This document shows positions 19,068 through 30,400 of a DNA stretch of 35,968 nt, in pieces (the first letter of the stretch is position 1; each line of letters begins with the position of its first letter). The DNA comes from Conidiobolus incongruus B7586. Its lineage: Eukaryota > Entomophthoromycota > Entomophthoromycetes > Entomophthorales > Conidiobolaceae. The notes under the pieces are model-generated. The model did not search any database. It had not been told where the DNA came from and saw only the letters and a list, made by a program, of their open reading frames with translations. Where the stretch lies: assembly GCA_000697335.1 (NCBI GenBank), contig JNEM01007920.1, positions 1 through 35,968 of the forward strand. Direction: 5' to 3'. The translations under genes and the position numbers were made by a program.

Positions 19068-21604
19068 ATGAACCACAACGATGGAAGAAGTAATTTTGAT
19101 TTAAATAAATTTAATGAATTTTGACCGAATGATGAAGAGTTAAAATTTACTTTTCAAGAGAAGATCTTATTTAACAATTTGTATATGCATAGTAATCATT
19201 AATATATTACTATAGTATTGTATATTTATAATCCTTTAGACTCTATTGCTGAAATATCGCCAAATACATCCGATAAGTCTTCATTTTATTTACGTAGCTC
19301 TGAGTTGGAAAATTTCGATTTTTCGGAACTTTCAGAGCCTGATCAAATTCTACTTTTGTTGGAGGACGTTATAAATATCTTACTAGGGGTAGATGGTCAA
19401 TTTATCGGATTCAACATTGATGAAGGCACTTTCACCGCAGAATTGTTGACGAGTCCTCAAATACCTGTTAAATATCACACTATTTTGGAGCAGATTACGA
19501 AGGGAGGGATCTATAGATACAATATCCAAAATTATATAGACAAATTTTCGCAATATAAGTATGGTTTAATTCATCAAGCGCTTTCAGGAGCTGTGCAGCA
19601 GTTGTTACATGATTATTATCTTTTGATCAACCAGTTAGAATTTCAAGTAAAAACTAAAAAAATTACCAATTTGTCCCAATTAATCTATTATTTGAATTCT
19701 AATTTGTTGATTTTGGAATATTTGACAAAATTGTTGTCCAAGTTTACTATGAGGAGTTCTGATGACGATGAACAAACTGAACCTCTGATAGGTAGTCAGG
19801 TTTTGGATTATCTTTATGAGCAAATGATTCAGATGAGTGGGTTAGTTAACTTATTCATTGTCTATTATTTAACATAATAATAATTTTTCATTTAGATTTT
19901 CTACAATTAAAAGTCTATATGGATATCTACTATCTCAAGCCATCATCCCATACCTCTCCATGACATATAGCTGGATCTATCGCGCAGAGTTAACCGATCC
20001 TTTCTCTGAATTTATAGTCTTTATGAAAGATAACGAAAATGCCAAAGCAAACACTTCGTCCCCTCGAATTGAGAACCAAGATGAGCCACATCCATCCGAA
20101 GTGATCAATCCCGATGATTTCGATTTTAATTCCAATAAAATTCCCAAATTTATGGATACTTTGGTGGATAAAATATGGCTTAGCGGCAAACATTTATTGT
20201 TGTTGAAGAGTTGTGGCATTCGGTTGGATACTTCAATTGAGCAGCAGTTACCAGAAATTTCTAACGGAAGGATTCAAACACCTGAGTAAGTTTTGATTTG
20301 ATTCATATTATTGATTTATTATTTAATCATTTGATTAATAGTTATATCGAAGCCATTGACCATGCCTATTCTTACGCTAACACAGCTCTACTTAATTATA
20401 TATTCCAACAAGAAAATTTGTTGGATCGATTATTGTAATATTATAAAGGTATCATAAACTAGTATAATAACAACTAATATATATGCTGATTTAGATCTCT
20501 TAAGCATTACTTCTTATTAGATCAATCTGACTTTATTACTCACTTCATAGATTTATGTCAGGAGGATTTACAAAAAGTACGATCCAAAATCAATCATAGA
20601 AAAATCCAATCTATACTGGATTTGGCTTTAAGGAATCCGTCATCTGTCAATGCTTTTGATCCCTATCGTGAGGATATTCGTGTTGAATTTAAGAAGACTA
20701 GTTTGATTGACCAAGTCAAACGAGTTCTTAAACAGGATCCACTGTTGGTCAAATACCTTGAAAATACGCCTCAATCGACACCACAGGAGATTCCTCTGAC
20801 TGGATCGAGAGTGTATGATGCATTCCCTGATTCTAGAGACGATCAACAAGCAGTTGGCACCAGATTGCTAGGTAACATTGCTTATATTTAATTATCATTC
20901 AATAATGGTATTAATATAATAATTGATAAATAGGATATGAATCTCTCAGTTTCTCATACGATATCACATCTCCATTATCTATCATTATTCCACCATTAGC
21001 TCATTCCAAAAACCAATTAATATTCAGACAACTCTTCCAAGTGAAGTACTGCGAATTGGAATTAATTGACAGTTGGGTATACTATGCCAAACTCATTCGC
21101 AATACCCGACTCCCCAAACAATTCGTTACGATTCAGTCACTGAGGTACAGAATGCTCAACTTTGTCCAACTGTTAGAAAATTATCTGACAGCGGAAGCGA
21201 TCGAACCCAATTCCATAAAATTGAACGAAAAACTCAAATCAGTAACATTTGCTGATGATGTCATGAAATACCACGACGAATTCTTAAACATGTGCCTAAT
21301 CCAATCGATGTTAGTGTATCCTCACCTACTCACCACACTCAACCAACTTCTTGAAACGATCACTCAATTCAGTCGGTACCTCAATGATACGCTCTTCGAC
21401 CAGCTGATCAAATTAGAGCGCAATGAACTGAACATGAACTTTGATCAGTTGAATTTGGACCCAATTTTCGATTTGGAAAAACAGTTTTTGCATAGATTGC
21501 CCCAGTTTATTAAGAGCTTGAAGAAATTGAGTATCAGTGATTTAGGCCATTTATCACTAATGAATTTGGCTGTTAAGTTGGATTTTAATGAAATTTATGA
21601 ATAA
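19068..21604 (+). CDS. Gamma-tubulin complex component 2 (GCP2/Spc97/Alp4)
   Basis: Well-supported exons are 19216-19840, 19896-20285, 20342-20434, 20495-20871 and 20934-21604, in phase throughout and coding for about 718 residues. GCP2 pairs with GCP3 in the gamma-tubulin small complex that nucleates microtubules at the spindle pole body. Family matches run from the GRIP1 region (LEDVINILLGVDGQFIGF, KYGLIHQALSGAVQQLLHDYY, WIYRAELTDPFSEF, GKHLLLLKSCGI) into GRIP2 (FDPYREDIRVE, SFSYDITSPLSIII, LRYRMLNFVQLLENY, VMKYHDEFLNMCL). The C-terminus LDFNEIYE matches the family end LDFNGFY. The 5' end is uncertain. The ATG at 19068 opens 18 codons before TGA, and a coding-like piece (KFTFQEKILFNNL) follows at about 19142-19190. 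One or two small introns, one perhaps only 24 bases (19192-19215), would be needed to join them. Human GCP2 is about 900 residues and fission yeast Alp4 about 780, so little is missing. Confidence 0.9.
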
Positions 21605-22189
21605 ATTTTTCTGTTGAATTATTTCAAACTTATTGTTTACATAATGATACAAGATAAATTAATAATCGCTATATTTTATTTATGACGCTTTAATTGATAT
21701 CATGGTTAAGTACAACGTTTTCTATATTATATTTAATAATATTTACGATACCATTATATCAGTTCTGGATTACGCTAAATTTAACCATCAAGTATTAAAA
21801 TTTGAAAATGTGTAAATATTTTCTATGAAATATTGATTAAAATCCCAATTGGAATGAACTTGAAAAAATATTTTGGCGATATTCTGTATTGAATAAATGA
21901 CTATTTTAGATATAATAAAGTATAAATTTCATAATGAATTAGGTATAATACTACAGGATAGATCAAAATAAAAATATATTTTGAGAAAAAAATATCAAAT
22001 TTTGTGGTATAAAGAGTATTTTGAAAAATCAAAGGTGGAATAAATAACTATTTGATGTGATATTAATTTTAAGCAATAATAATAATATGATGATGATAGT
22101 GTTTGAAATAAATATTGTAAACAATAAAATATTTAGATAAATATGTTTGAATATGATTCAAATTCTAGTCAATTTATGAAAATTATATC
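21605..22189. other. AT-rich intergenic DNA
   Basis: The 3' flank of the GCP2 gene. No gene, tRNA or repeat is recognised. Base composition changes sharply at its right end, where the GC-rich island begins. Confidence 0.45.
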
Positions 22190-22710
22190 GCGGCTATTAG
22201 CTCTTGAAGCGTCATCGAGGACACTGACACAGCTATTGTATAAGCCAAGCTGTGAAGCATGACACCTACGAACTGAGGTAGGCCACCAATGATCAGTTCT
22301 CTAGCCAACCAGCAAGATTAATTGTAAACGGGGCGCTGAAGAGAGTGGCTAGACCAGTTGCAGCAGCGGCGGTGCGAGGGGCTGGTATGCTAACGGGACG
22401 GAGTTACAGATATCAGTAGAAACGAGTGTAGAGAGAGTAAAGGAAGGCAACTCAGGTGGAGCTATAGGCGGCTACTTGGGGATATTAAGAGAGCGGACTT
22501 TGAGTAGGAAAAGGTTTATTTTTAAAAAGAAAAGAGCAAAAAGTCCTCCGTAGCATTGAGTGAAGAGGGTTGGCATAAGTAATTATGACGAAATAATAAT
22601 TAGGCGAAAGGGGCATGTGCATGATGAGATGTTACCATGGTCTAAGTTGGATGATACATGATTTGGTGGTGATTTTGAGTCAAAAAAGGTATCAATCAGA
22701 TAACAATTAA
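22190..22710. ncRNA. GC-rich, stem-rich island; candidate structured RNA gene
   Basis: About 500 bases at roughly 45-60% GC in DNA that is otherwise about 20-25% GC. It has frequent stops in the plus-strand frames I read, so a protein gene is unlikely. Several perfect stems lie in order: CACAGCT/AGCTGTG (22228-22234 with 22248-22254), CCTAC/GTAGG (22265-22269 with 22278-22282), TCTAGCCA/TGGCTAGA (22300-22307 with 22346-22353), and nested GCTAC/GTAGC (22471-22475 with 22550-22554) around GGACTTT/AAAGTCC (22495-22501 with 22540-22546). CGTCAT at 22210-22215 could pair with ATGACG at 22585-22590 to close the domain. GC-rich islands in AT-rich genomes often mark structured RNAs. I could not match signature motifs of RNase P, MRP, SRP or U3 RNA, so class and strand are open. 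The alternative is an eroded foreign insertion. Confidence 0.4.
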
Positions 22711-22725
22711 CACAAATTGAATGGA

Positions 22726-22798
22726 ACCAACAAACTCAATCAATAGAGCGTAAAGCTCTTAGTCACAAGGTTGTGGGTTCGACCCCCACATGTTTGGT
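22726..22798 (+). pseudogene. Degenerate tRNA-Lys(CTT)-like sequence
   Basis: D arm ACTCAATCAATAGAG, anticodon loop CTCTTAG (CTT) and an intact T arm GTGGG/CCCAC around TTCGACC all align with tRNA-Lys(CUU). However, the anticodon stem TAAAG/TCACA hardly pairs, and the acceptor ends ACCAACA/TGTTTGG are only partly complementary. Both internal Pol III promoter boxes are largely kept. It is probably a dead tRNA-Lys gene. It could instead be kept as a Pol III promoter or boundary element next to the GC-rich island. Confidence 0.6.
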
Positions 22799-23099
22799 GT
22801 AAAGATTCCTATATTAATCTTATACTATTATATCTTTAATTTTTATATTTATTTTGATGCTTTTTTATCAATATATTTCATAATTTCTAATACTATAAAT
22901 ACAGTTAATACTTTGTTAATATCCAATCAAATTTTATTTAATATGTTGAATATTATTATAAATTATTGGCAAATAGTAAATCAAAAATATATTAATATTA
23001 ATTGAGCATAAAATAATTTTTATTGAATTATTTACTAACGAATATTAAATCATTCAAATTCAACTCTATTATTAAATTAAATTGATATTGAAATAGAAA
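22799..23099. other. AT-rich intergenic DNA
   Basis: Between the tRNA-like sequence and the 3' end of the J-protein gene. An open stretch here (22790-23005) is an AT-rich chance frame without an ATG start in a coding-like context. Confidence 0.45.
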
Positions 23100-23777
23100 T
23101 TAATTATTAAAATAATCCTCAATAAATTTTTTGATTCTTTCTCTAGAAGTCATTGAGAGCGCTAGAGCCCTTACTCTCCTATATGTTTCTTCGGCTTGCT
23201 CGAACCTTCGATTGCGCTCCTCTACCAGATTACGGCGTGTGTACTCGAATCGGTAGTATTGCATCACGAGACATACTGCTGCTACCGCTAGGATCCATGT
23301 GACTACCAGCTGGTTGGAACCATAGATCGGTGCGTGCGAAGTGTATGCCGTATTCGTTTCTCCATTGTAAGGACCTCCAGGGTATACGGTATGATGCTTG
23401 AAACTGTTGAATTGACGAAATTCTGTATTAAAATTTTTCCTGAGTAGTAAATTTTTGTCTCTGAGTCGTTTTAGCTCTTTGTAGCTTTTAATGATTTGTA
23501 TAAGTTTTTCTTTTTTTTGAGTTGCTGACAGCGTCGATCCATGGCGATTGGTGTCAGGGTGCAGTTCAAAGCACAGTCTGCGGTATGATGCTTGAATTTC
23601 TTCGAAAGTTGCTCCAGGCTTCACTTGGAGCGTTTTGTAAAGAGCTTCTCGACTGTCTCTATGATATGCGAAGTGGCGACGTTGCATTACTGTATGAGTG
23701 TTGTAAATGATAGAAGATTGATATAAAGTAAATTGGCCATATCTCAATATTAAAAGAGATGAATTTAACGATGCCAT
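23100..23777 (-). CDS. Mitochondrial-type membrane J-domain protein (DNAJC30/DNAJC4-like)
   Basis: An intronless 225-residue protein. The J domain spans about residues 43-108: EALYKTLQVKPGATFEEIQ, the helix II stretch SYRRLCFEL, the essential HPD at 73-75, and IIKSYKELKR in helix III. J domains stimulate Hsp70 ATPase activity. The first 40 residues contain no acidic residue before Asp41, have several Arg, and are rich in Ser/Leu, like a mitochondrial targeting signal. A hydrophobic segment, LVVTWILAVAAVCLVMQYY near 153-171, is flanked by Arg-rich sequence. A short J protein with an early J domain and one late membrane span matches the DNAJC30/DNAJC4 layout. A role at the inner membrane is inferred. 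Met31 is a possible alternative start that would remove most of the presequence. Confidence 0.85.
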   Translation of the reverse strand: MASLNSSLLILRYGQFTLYQSSIIYNTHTVMQRRHFAYHRDSREALYKTLQVKPGATFEEIQASYRRLCFELHPDTNRHGSTLSATQKKEKLIQIIKSYKELKRLRDKNLLLRKNFNTEFRQFNSFKHHTVYPGGPYNGETNTAYTSHAPIYGSNQLVVTWILAVAAVCLVMQYYRFEYTRRNLVEERNRRFEQAEETYRRVRALALSMTSRERIKKFIEDYFNN

Positions 23778-24422
23778 ATTTAATATAACTGAACGTAATT
23801 ATATAAAAAATAATTTTGATGATTTTACGGGGGAAAATCAATTAATTGAATTTTAATGAAATGATCAAATTGGACTGCTCATTCTATTCCCTTTGTCGAA
23901 TTTTATTCAAATTATGGGAATTCAATCAATTCCTAATAGTTTGAGTTGGATTCATCACATAAAATTGTTTGAACATTTATAAAGAATAGTATTAGAATAC
24001 AGTTAGCTATAAAATGTATTGATTTATTATAATATACTATAATATCATTGAAACTTATATTGATTATAAATCAATATTCATAATTAAATAATAATTAAAA
24101 TTAATTCATTAAAATAGAATGCAAAATATGATATAAAATTTCAAATTAAGAGATTCATACAAAGTATAATTTTTAAGTTAATTTTATAGGAAATAATAAG
24201 ATAAATAGTTACTTGATTAAATTTGATATTTATCAAAATATGTTAATTTGTAACTTAGATAATTATATCTAACTTTGTACTAATTATATTGTAAAGGGAT
24301 TAATTTGCTATTTTAGATTTGAAATATTTTCCAAAGTAATGGTATAATATCCTTATAGAATGTAAATATTTATATAAACTGAGTTTATTGTTATAGTAAT
24401 AATTTAATATGGAGGATAATAT
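23778..24422. other. AT-rich intergenic DNA
   Basis: The promoter of the J-protein gene and the 3' flank of MRP51. No further gene or RNA is seen. Confidence 0.45.
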
Positions 24423-25442
24423 TTATTGTTTATTTGAATCGAATTTGGATAAAATTTCGGTGAAGGTATTTTCACTTAGCAACTTAGTAGCATCGGGCTG
24501 AGTGGGCTGCGATTTGTCATCTTTGTTCTGGTTGAGGAGGCTAAACTTGGCACCTCCGACATTCTTGAAGCGGCTTTGACCCAAACCAAATTGAACTCCC
24601 TGGCTGGGGTTGTTCTTCTTCAATCTGTCGACAGATGTTCGGAAGGTTTGCAAAAAGTTGGTCATCATGACAGATGAATTTTGATCTATGTGGACAACAT
24701 TGGGGGTGAGAGATAATCTGATGGAAATTTGGTTATCCAAAGATACATCAAAGTCGTTGACGTAGAAAGTGCGGAGAGAGTGGTTGTTAGCATCGACGAG
24801 ACGTTCGGAGTTGAAGCCGAATGAATCGGAGTGAGAGGCCTGGTTGGATTTAGAACCAACAGTGAGGTGACAAGTGAAACCACTGACACCAACGACATAG
24901 GTGTGAGGGCCAGTCTTATTAAGGATTCTACCTTTAACTTCGGTCTTGGAGCCCAAATTGCTATAGTAAACCAAGGGAGCTTGAGTGGGCCTGGTTTCCA
25001 AGCTATCTGTAATATTGAGGAAATTCATCCAAGCTTTATCAACATCCGTGGCATTTTTCTTATATTCTTTCCATTCTTCTCTACGTTGGCCAGCCTCATT
25101 CAACAATTGCTTAAATTCTTTTTCAGTTAAGTAATGATAATATTTAGAAGTGCTGACTTGAACTCCCTTCCACTTAGAGCTGGCTGGAGTCCCGAAATTT
25201 TCGGCAAATTGTTTATTGTGAAGGATTTGGTGATAGGCACCGTCAAAAGGAGTTAAACTTTCAGGAGTATCAATAGCTTGAACTGTGATGTAACCGGAAC
25301 GCCAGGTAGTAGGTAAATTTCTCTTTAAACCCCAATCGCCTATCTTTTTGGCTTCGCCAAAAGTGCAGATGATTTGCTTGACCTTAGGGTCATATTGAGC
25401 AAATTTAGAATTTTTTAACAATTTAGCAAACGATTGAGCCAT
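24423..25442 (-). CDS. MRP51: Mitochondrial small-subunit ribosomal protein MRP51 (bS1m)
   Basis: An intronless 339-residue protein. The N-terminal region FAKLLKNSKFAQYDP...FGEAKKIGDWGLKRNLP (GDWGLKR at 35-41) is the hallmark of the fungal Mrp51 family. That family sits in the mitochondrial 37S subunit and, in yeast, helps translation of mitochondrial mRNAs. Other fitting parts are the stretch ITVQAIDTPESLTPFDGAYHQ after the hallmark and the central block NKTGPHTYVVGVSGFTC, which fits a beta-rich RNA-binding core. The C-terminal tail is polar and low in complexity. The length is similar to yeast Mrp51 (344 residues). The ATG at 25442 gives the complete N-terminal motif. Presence of this protein implies respiring mitochondria and a fungal host. 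Confidence 0.88.
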   Translation of the reverse strand: MAQSFAKLLKNSKFAQYDPKVKQIICTFGEAKKIGDWGLKRNLPTTWRSGYITVQAIDTPESLTPFDGAYHQILHNKQFAENFGTPASSKWKGVQVSTSKYYHYLTEKEFKQLLNEAGQRREEWKEYKKNATDVDKAWMNFLNITDSLETRPTQAPLVYYSNLGSKTEVKGRILNKTGPHTYVVGVSGFTCHLTVGSKSNQASHSDSFGFNSERLVDANNHSLRTFYVNDFDVSLDNQISIRLSLTPNVVHIDQNSSVMMTNFLQTFRTSVDRLKKNNPSQGVQFGLGQSRFKNVGGAKFSLLNQNKDDKSQPTQPDATKLLSENTFTEILSKFDSNKQ

Positions 25443-27417
25443 TAGATCTGAATTCTTAGATGACTAATAAATAGATAAATATTATTTGTCTATAATTTTT
25501 GTAATATAATTATTTGAATTATTTTAAATATTATTAAAAATAGATTTTTAAATTATATTATCTATTTATTTTATCGCCTTATTTGATCAAAATTCGGTCA
25601 ATAAAAATTAATATTGAATTCAACTAATATGGGATTATGGGATTACTGGATAATTCCAATTCTAATCTTTATATTCCAAAATATCAAATATTCAACACAT
25701 TGCTTATATTATGAATATATTTTATAACAATTATTTCGATTAATTAACAGCATGAACTATTATATACTAAATCAAATGGTATAGATTATTAGTAAAATTA
25801 TATAACTATTTATTGATTTGGTTCGGTATTGAAAATTAAATAATTCTTTGAATTCTGAAATAAATAAATTATGCCAAATTTTTAATATAATATATAGTAA
25901 CTATAAGGATCAATATATTAGATAATATTTTTTGTGGCCATTATCCATATTAGTTCCATCTAATTCATTGATGCTAGTTTTCCTAATTAATACTCAATTA
26001 TTGTATAATTGTTTTGAAAGTTTTTCATTTTTCTATCATTCAAATTTTATAATGGGTTTTCTTTAAAAATTATATATTATTGTTTTTTATATAGGTGGTG
26101 ATAAATATGATATTAATAAAAGAATTATATATAATTTAATATCATTATATCAAAATATATTAATATGATTTGATACTTGAATATTTCCAAAAAGTTATTA
26201 ATTTAAATTTGATAATATATTTCAAATTATACAATCAACTATATATAATAGAAAAATATAATTTTTATAATTATTGTAATGTTAAATTAAGTTCTATATT
26301 CAGGTATATATTGATTTCTTCAACTCTGAATATATTAATTCAAAATGTTAGCAAAATATATAACTGATGATTAAATTGTTAACGCGCTCCTGAACTTCCA
26401 TTCAGAACGAACCATTTTACTTTCTATAGCAAAAATGCATCAGTTTGGTAAGAACAACCTTAATAATAAAATTAAACAAAATTTAATTTCTATTTTCGTA
26501 ATTGACTTAGACAATTTTTGGTATAATTGTTCTGTAATTATTGTACAAATATTACAAAGTAATATTTGCATCAGGTTGATTAGATACATGATTTTACTAA
26601 TTTTTTGAATTTCAAACTCTTGAGTCCATTCTAACAAAATGCTTACTAACTTTGGCAATTTTAATATGCTTTTATAGATTGTCCATAGTATCAATATTAT
26701 TTATTTGAATGTCATTATTCAAACTCAAATAAGTTTTCTTTGAGAGTAAATGGGATTGTTTTAATTATTTGTATTTTTTGAAAGATTCAAAAATTTTAAA
26801 ATGAATATATTCATTGAAATCAATTAATTATCAAAACCAATAAATTTTTCCATGTAGAAAAGTGATTATATCAAGATCTTTTTTGCCATTTTATATTAAG
26901 TTTTTGTATAATATGTTGATATTGGTAAATAACACTGTAGTTATATAAGTGCGATTGATAAAATTTTCAAGTACTAAACGCACAAAGATTGGATTCTGAT
27001 TGCTTATCTTAAATATGATTATTCGTTAAATTAACTGATTAATATAATTAGTGTAGTATGTGATTGCAATTGTTAATTATATAATAAATTCCATTAACAT
27101 TATCAACTTAGTATTTCTGGGTTGTTAAAATAATGATGATGTCAAATTTGTCACAAATTCCAAATAATAAAACCATAATAAATGATCTGAAATTCAAATT
27201 CCATAAAAATATCCAAAATTAAAGAAACTTTATAATTAAATTAATTCTGAGATTTATTTTTTACCTTGATTTATTACATTTAATAAATAATACCACCACA
27301 TAGTATAATCATTATTATATCCATATTCTGTCAATTTTACGTACTATTTAAAGCACTTGTATAGTAATTACTGTAAACAATATCTTTGTGTCCAATAATT
27401 ATAAATAATTATCCCTA
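25443..27417. other. 2-kb AT-rich intergenic DNA
   Basis: Between the starts of MRP51 (minus) and DOA10 (plus), so it contains both promoters. Short open frames at 26170-26367 and 26440-26694 are AT-driven and unlike any protein I know. I see no tRNA or repeat. Confidence 0.45.
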
Positions 27418-30400
27418 ATGGAAGAGGGTAACAAGATTTACTACTATTAAATTACTTATTCTAATTATTGTTTGTCAGATACAGAGTTTTGTAGAGTATG
27501 TCGTGGTGAAGGGACAGAAGACCAACCTCTCTTCCATCCATGTAAATGTTCTGGGAGTATTCGTTACGTTCACCAAGATTGGTAATTTACTTTTATATTT
27601 TAAAGTTAAAATTTACTAAATTTTTAATTAGTTTAATCCAGTGGTTGAGTCATAGTAGAAAAAAGTAAGTTGGATGATATACATTTTTTATTTAATTACT
27701 TATTTTTTATTTTAGACATTGTGAATTATGTAAACATCAATTTACCTTTACACCAGGTAACTAAAATATTAAAAATTGTTTAATATAATATAAATTGAGA
27801 TATCGTTTAGTTTATAAAAATGATATGCCCGAGACATTACCGTGGTATCTAGTTGCTAAAGGCCTCTTTTTCCAACTTCTTTCCCTGTTTATTATATTTA
27901 TTAGAGTGAATTTTGTGATTATTATATGGCTAATATTTTTACCCAACTTTATTTCTAACCTAAGTAGAGGTTCTTTCCTATTTGTAAAAAGATTATTTAA
28001 ATATTTCGCTGTACTTCGTCCCGAGCTTTTGATTTACAAACCTGCTGATGTTGTTACAGAGGCTCCTAAAAATATTTCGAAAATACCAGGAATCAATTTA
28101 GTGCCCTCTGTAACATATCAATTCCTATTCAGTTCATCTGATGAACATTGGTCCAAATACGCTAAAATATCTGCATGGCTATTATCAGAGTCAATGGAAG
28201 GTATTCTAATTATTCTAAGTGTCGTAGTTTCCGGTCTTCTGGTATTCTTGATTCGTGAATGGGTTGTACAAAATAATTTTGAATTCAATGAGAATGGTGA
28301 AGAACAAGCTAATGGAAGAAATCCTGAAGCTGCTGGAGTCCCTGAGCGTCCACTCAGGGATAGAGCAGAACTTGTTGCAAATCTCCAAGAACAAGGAGAG
28401 CGCCTCATTAATGAATTAGCTAACGAAAACATAAATCGCATACCTCCAATTAATCATCAGCCTGTTCGCTTTGGCAATCCCAATCAATATTTCCCAAATC
28501 GTCCTCAAGAAAATGATAGAGTAAATCAAACCAATTTTGACAATATCCCCAATCCAGATGCTGCACTTGTTACTCAACACGATCCATTCTTATCAAATCT
28601 GAATAACTTTGACCAACGACCTAATTTTGGTAACACTGGGTCCAGCATTACGAACTTACAAAACGGTTTTGTTAATACTTCCAATGCTGCACAAAGTCCA
28701 TCTCGCGCTCATTCGGCGGCTCAGATTCCATCCACTTCTGCAGGCTCATTACAACAAAATCGTCATGATTCCAATCCCTTTACCCCAAACACAAGAACTA
28801 ATGATTCTGAATCATCTAACCCTCTCCAAGCTGCTCGTTTCCATAACGCCAATGTGAACAACGCAAATCCATTCAGCTCTCCTCAAAATACCGAAAATCA
28901 ATTCCCTGACAACCCTTTCAATATCAACCGAACTCCCAATCGTTTATCTGGTCCCAGTAGCACAAATAGAACTTTTAGTGGTTCATCCGGCTCTTCATCA
29001 TCTCTTAGCAATAGAAGCTCAACAGCGGTATCTCAATCACCAACTACTACAGCTTATGCCCCCCAACAGCCAACTCATCGATACAATTTGAGAAGTCATA
29101 GAAACTTGGCAAACGCCGGAGCCAGTAATCAGCCCAGTGTTGATCCTTTTGTTGATACACATCAAAATACCGGACCTGATAATGATAATATAGGCACGAG
29201 CACTTCTCACTTTACTGTTCCTAATGACACTTCAATCGAAAATCAACCACCTCCTGATTATGTACCTGCAATTGAACGTCACCACGCCCAGCCCCGTCCA
29301 CGCCCTAATCTGCCACAACCTCAAAGAGTCGATCCAGAGCCAGTTGCACTTCCACCTCCTGAAATCATTTTTGCCCCAGATAACGGAAATGATGACGCTG
29401 CAGATCCAAGGATTAGAGAAGAAATTGATGGCTTGATGGAGGCGTTTGGTATTCGCGGTCCCTTGCTCCCAGCAGTGCAAAACTATGTCACTGTTTTGTT
29501 AATTCTCTCTATAGCTTTCACTATCTTCGCTATCTTCCCATACTTTATTGGGCAATTTGCACTCCTCTTTGAGCCTGTTTCACTCTCTCAATCATCACTC
29601 AGGATACTTCAGACATTGACTGATCCTATCTTTGACCTCGTATTTGATGTTGTCATCCCTATCATTGTCAAAACTGTTACGCGATGCATCGAATTCATAT
29701 TGGATTTGTTGCCCAATATAATCACTTCAGAAATCTATATTCCCGAGTTCAAATTGAACTGGCGTTTAGTTGAACCTGCCATTTCAAATAACAGTACGCT
29801 AGGTACAGTTCCAGAGGCTGTATCCCAAGGGTTTTTCACGAGCTATATTCAGTGGTATGTATCGTTTTACCACTTCTGTAATCAAGACACTCTTTTTAGT
29901 CGATTCTTAGTAATCACTATGGGTTATATTTGTACAGTGATCGCTTTAACATTGTTTATTGTTATCCTTCCTTCTGAAAATCTTACTGATCCCAACTTGG
30001 TGAATCTAAGACGACAAATTGTCTTGGGAGGATTGATGTTAAGAGTGACCATGTTCTTGGTTATGGAAATTATCTTATTCCCTACTTTCTATGGAGTCAT
30101 CATTAACTTTTTATTCCTTTCAGTTTTCAAAGGAGTTACATTTAATTCTAGATATGAATTCATCATGCAAAATCCTTTGACTGCCATATTCGTTCATTGG
30201 TGTCTTGGAACTGTTTTCATGTTTCACTTTGCTACATTCCTTAAAAAGTGCCGTGATTACTTTAGACCAGGCGTCATGTGGTTTGTTCGCGATCCTGCCG
30301 ATCCCAACTTCCATCCATTCAGAGAAATTCTTCATCGACCCATCCTTACTCAATTGAAGAAGATTGCTTACTCTTGCCTTCTTTATCTCTCTATCATCTT

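Noticed and set aside
22190-22800. A decayed protein gene in the GC-rich island (a frame reading VKEGNSGGAIGGYLGILRE and others)
   Set aside because: The best plus-strand frame has about eight stops in roughly 200 codons, near the chance level for this composition, and no recognisable domain appears.
26170-26694. Two short open frames in the 2-kb intergenic region
   Set aside because: Their composition is dominated by Ile, Asn, Tyr and Leu from AT-rich codons, with no motif and no splice-linked partners.
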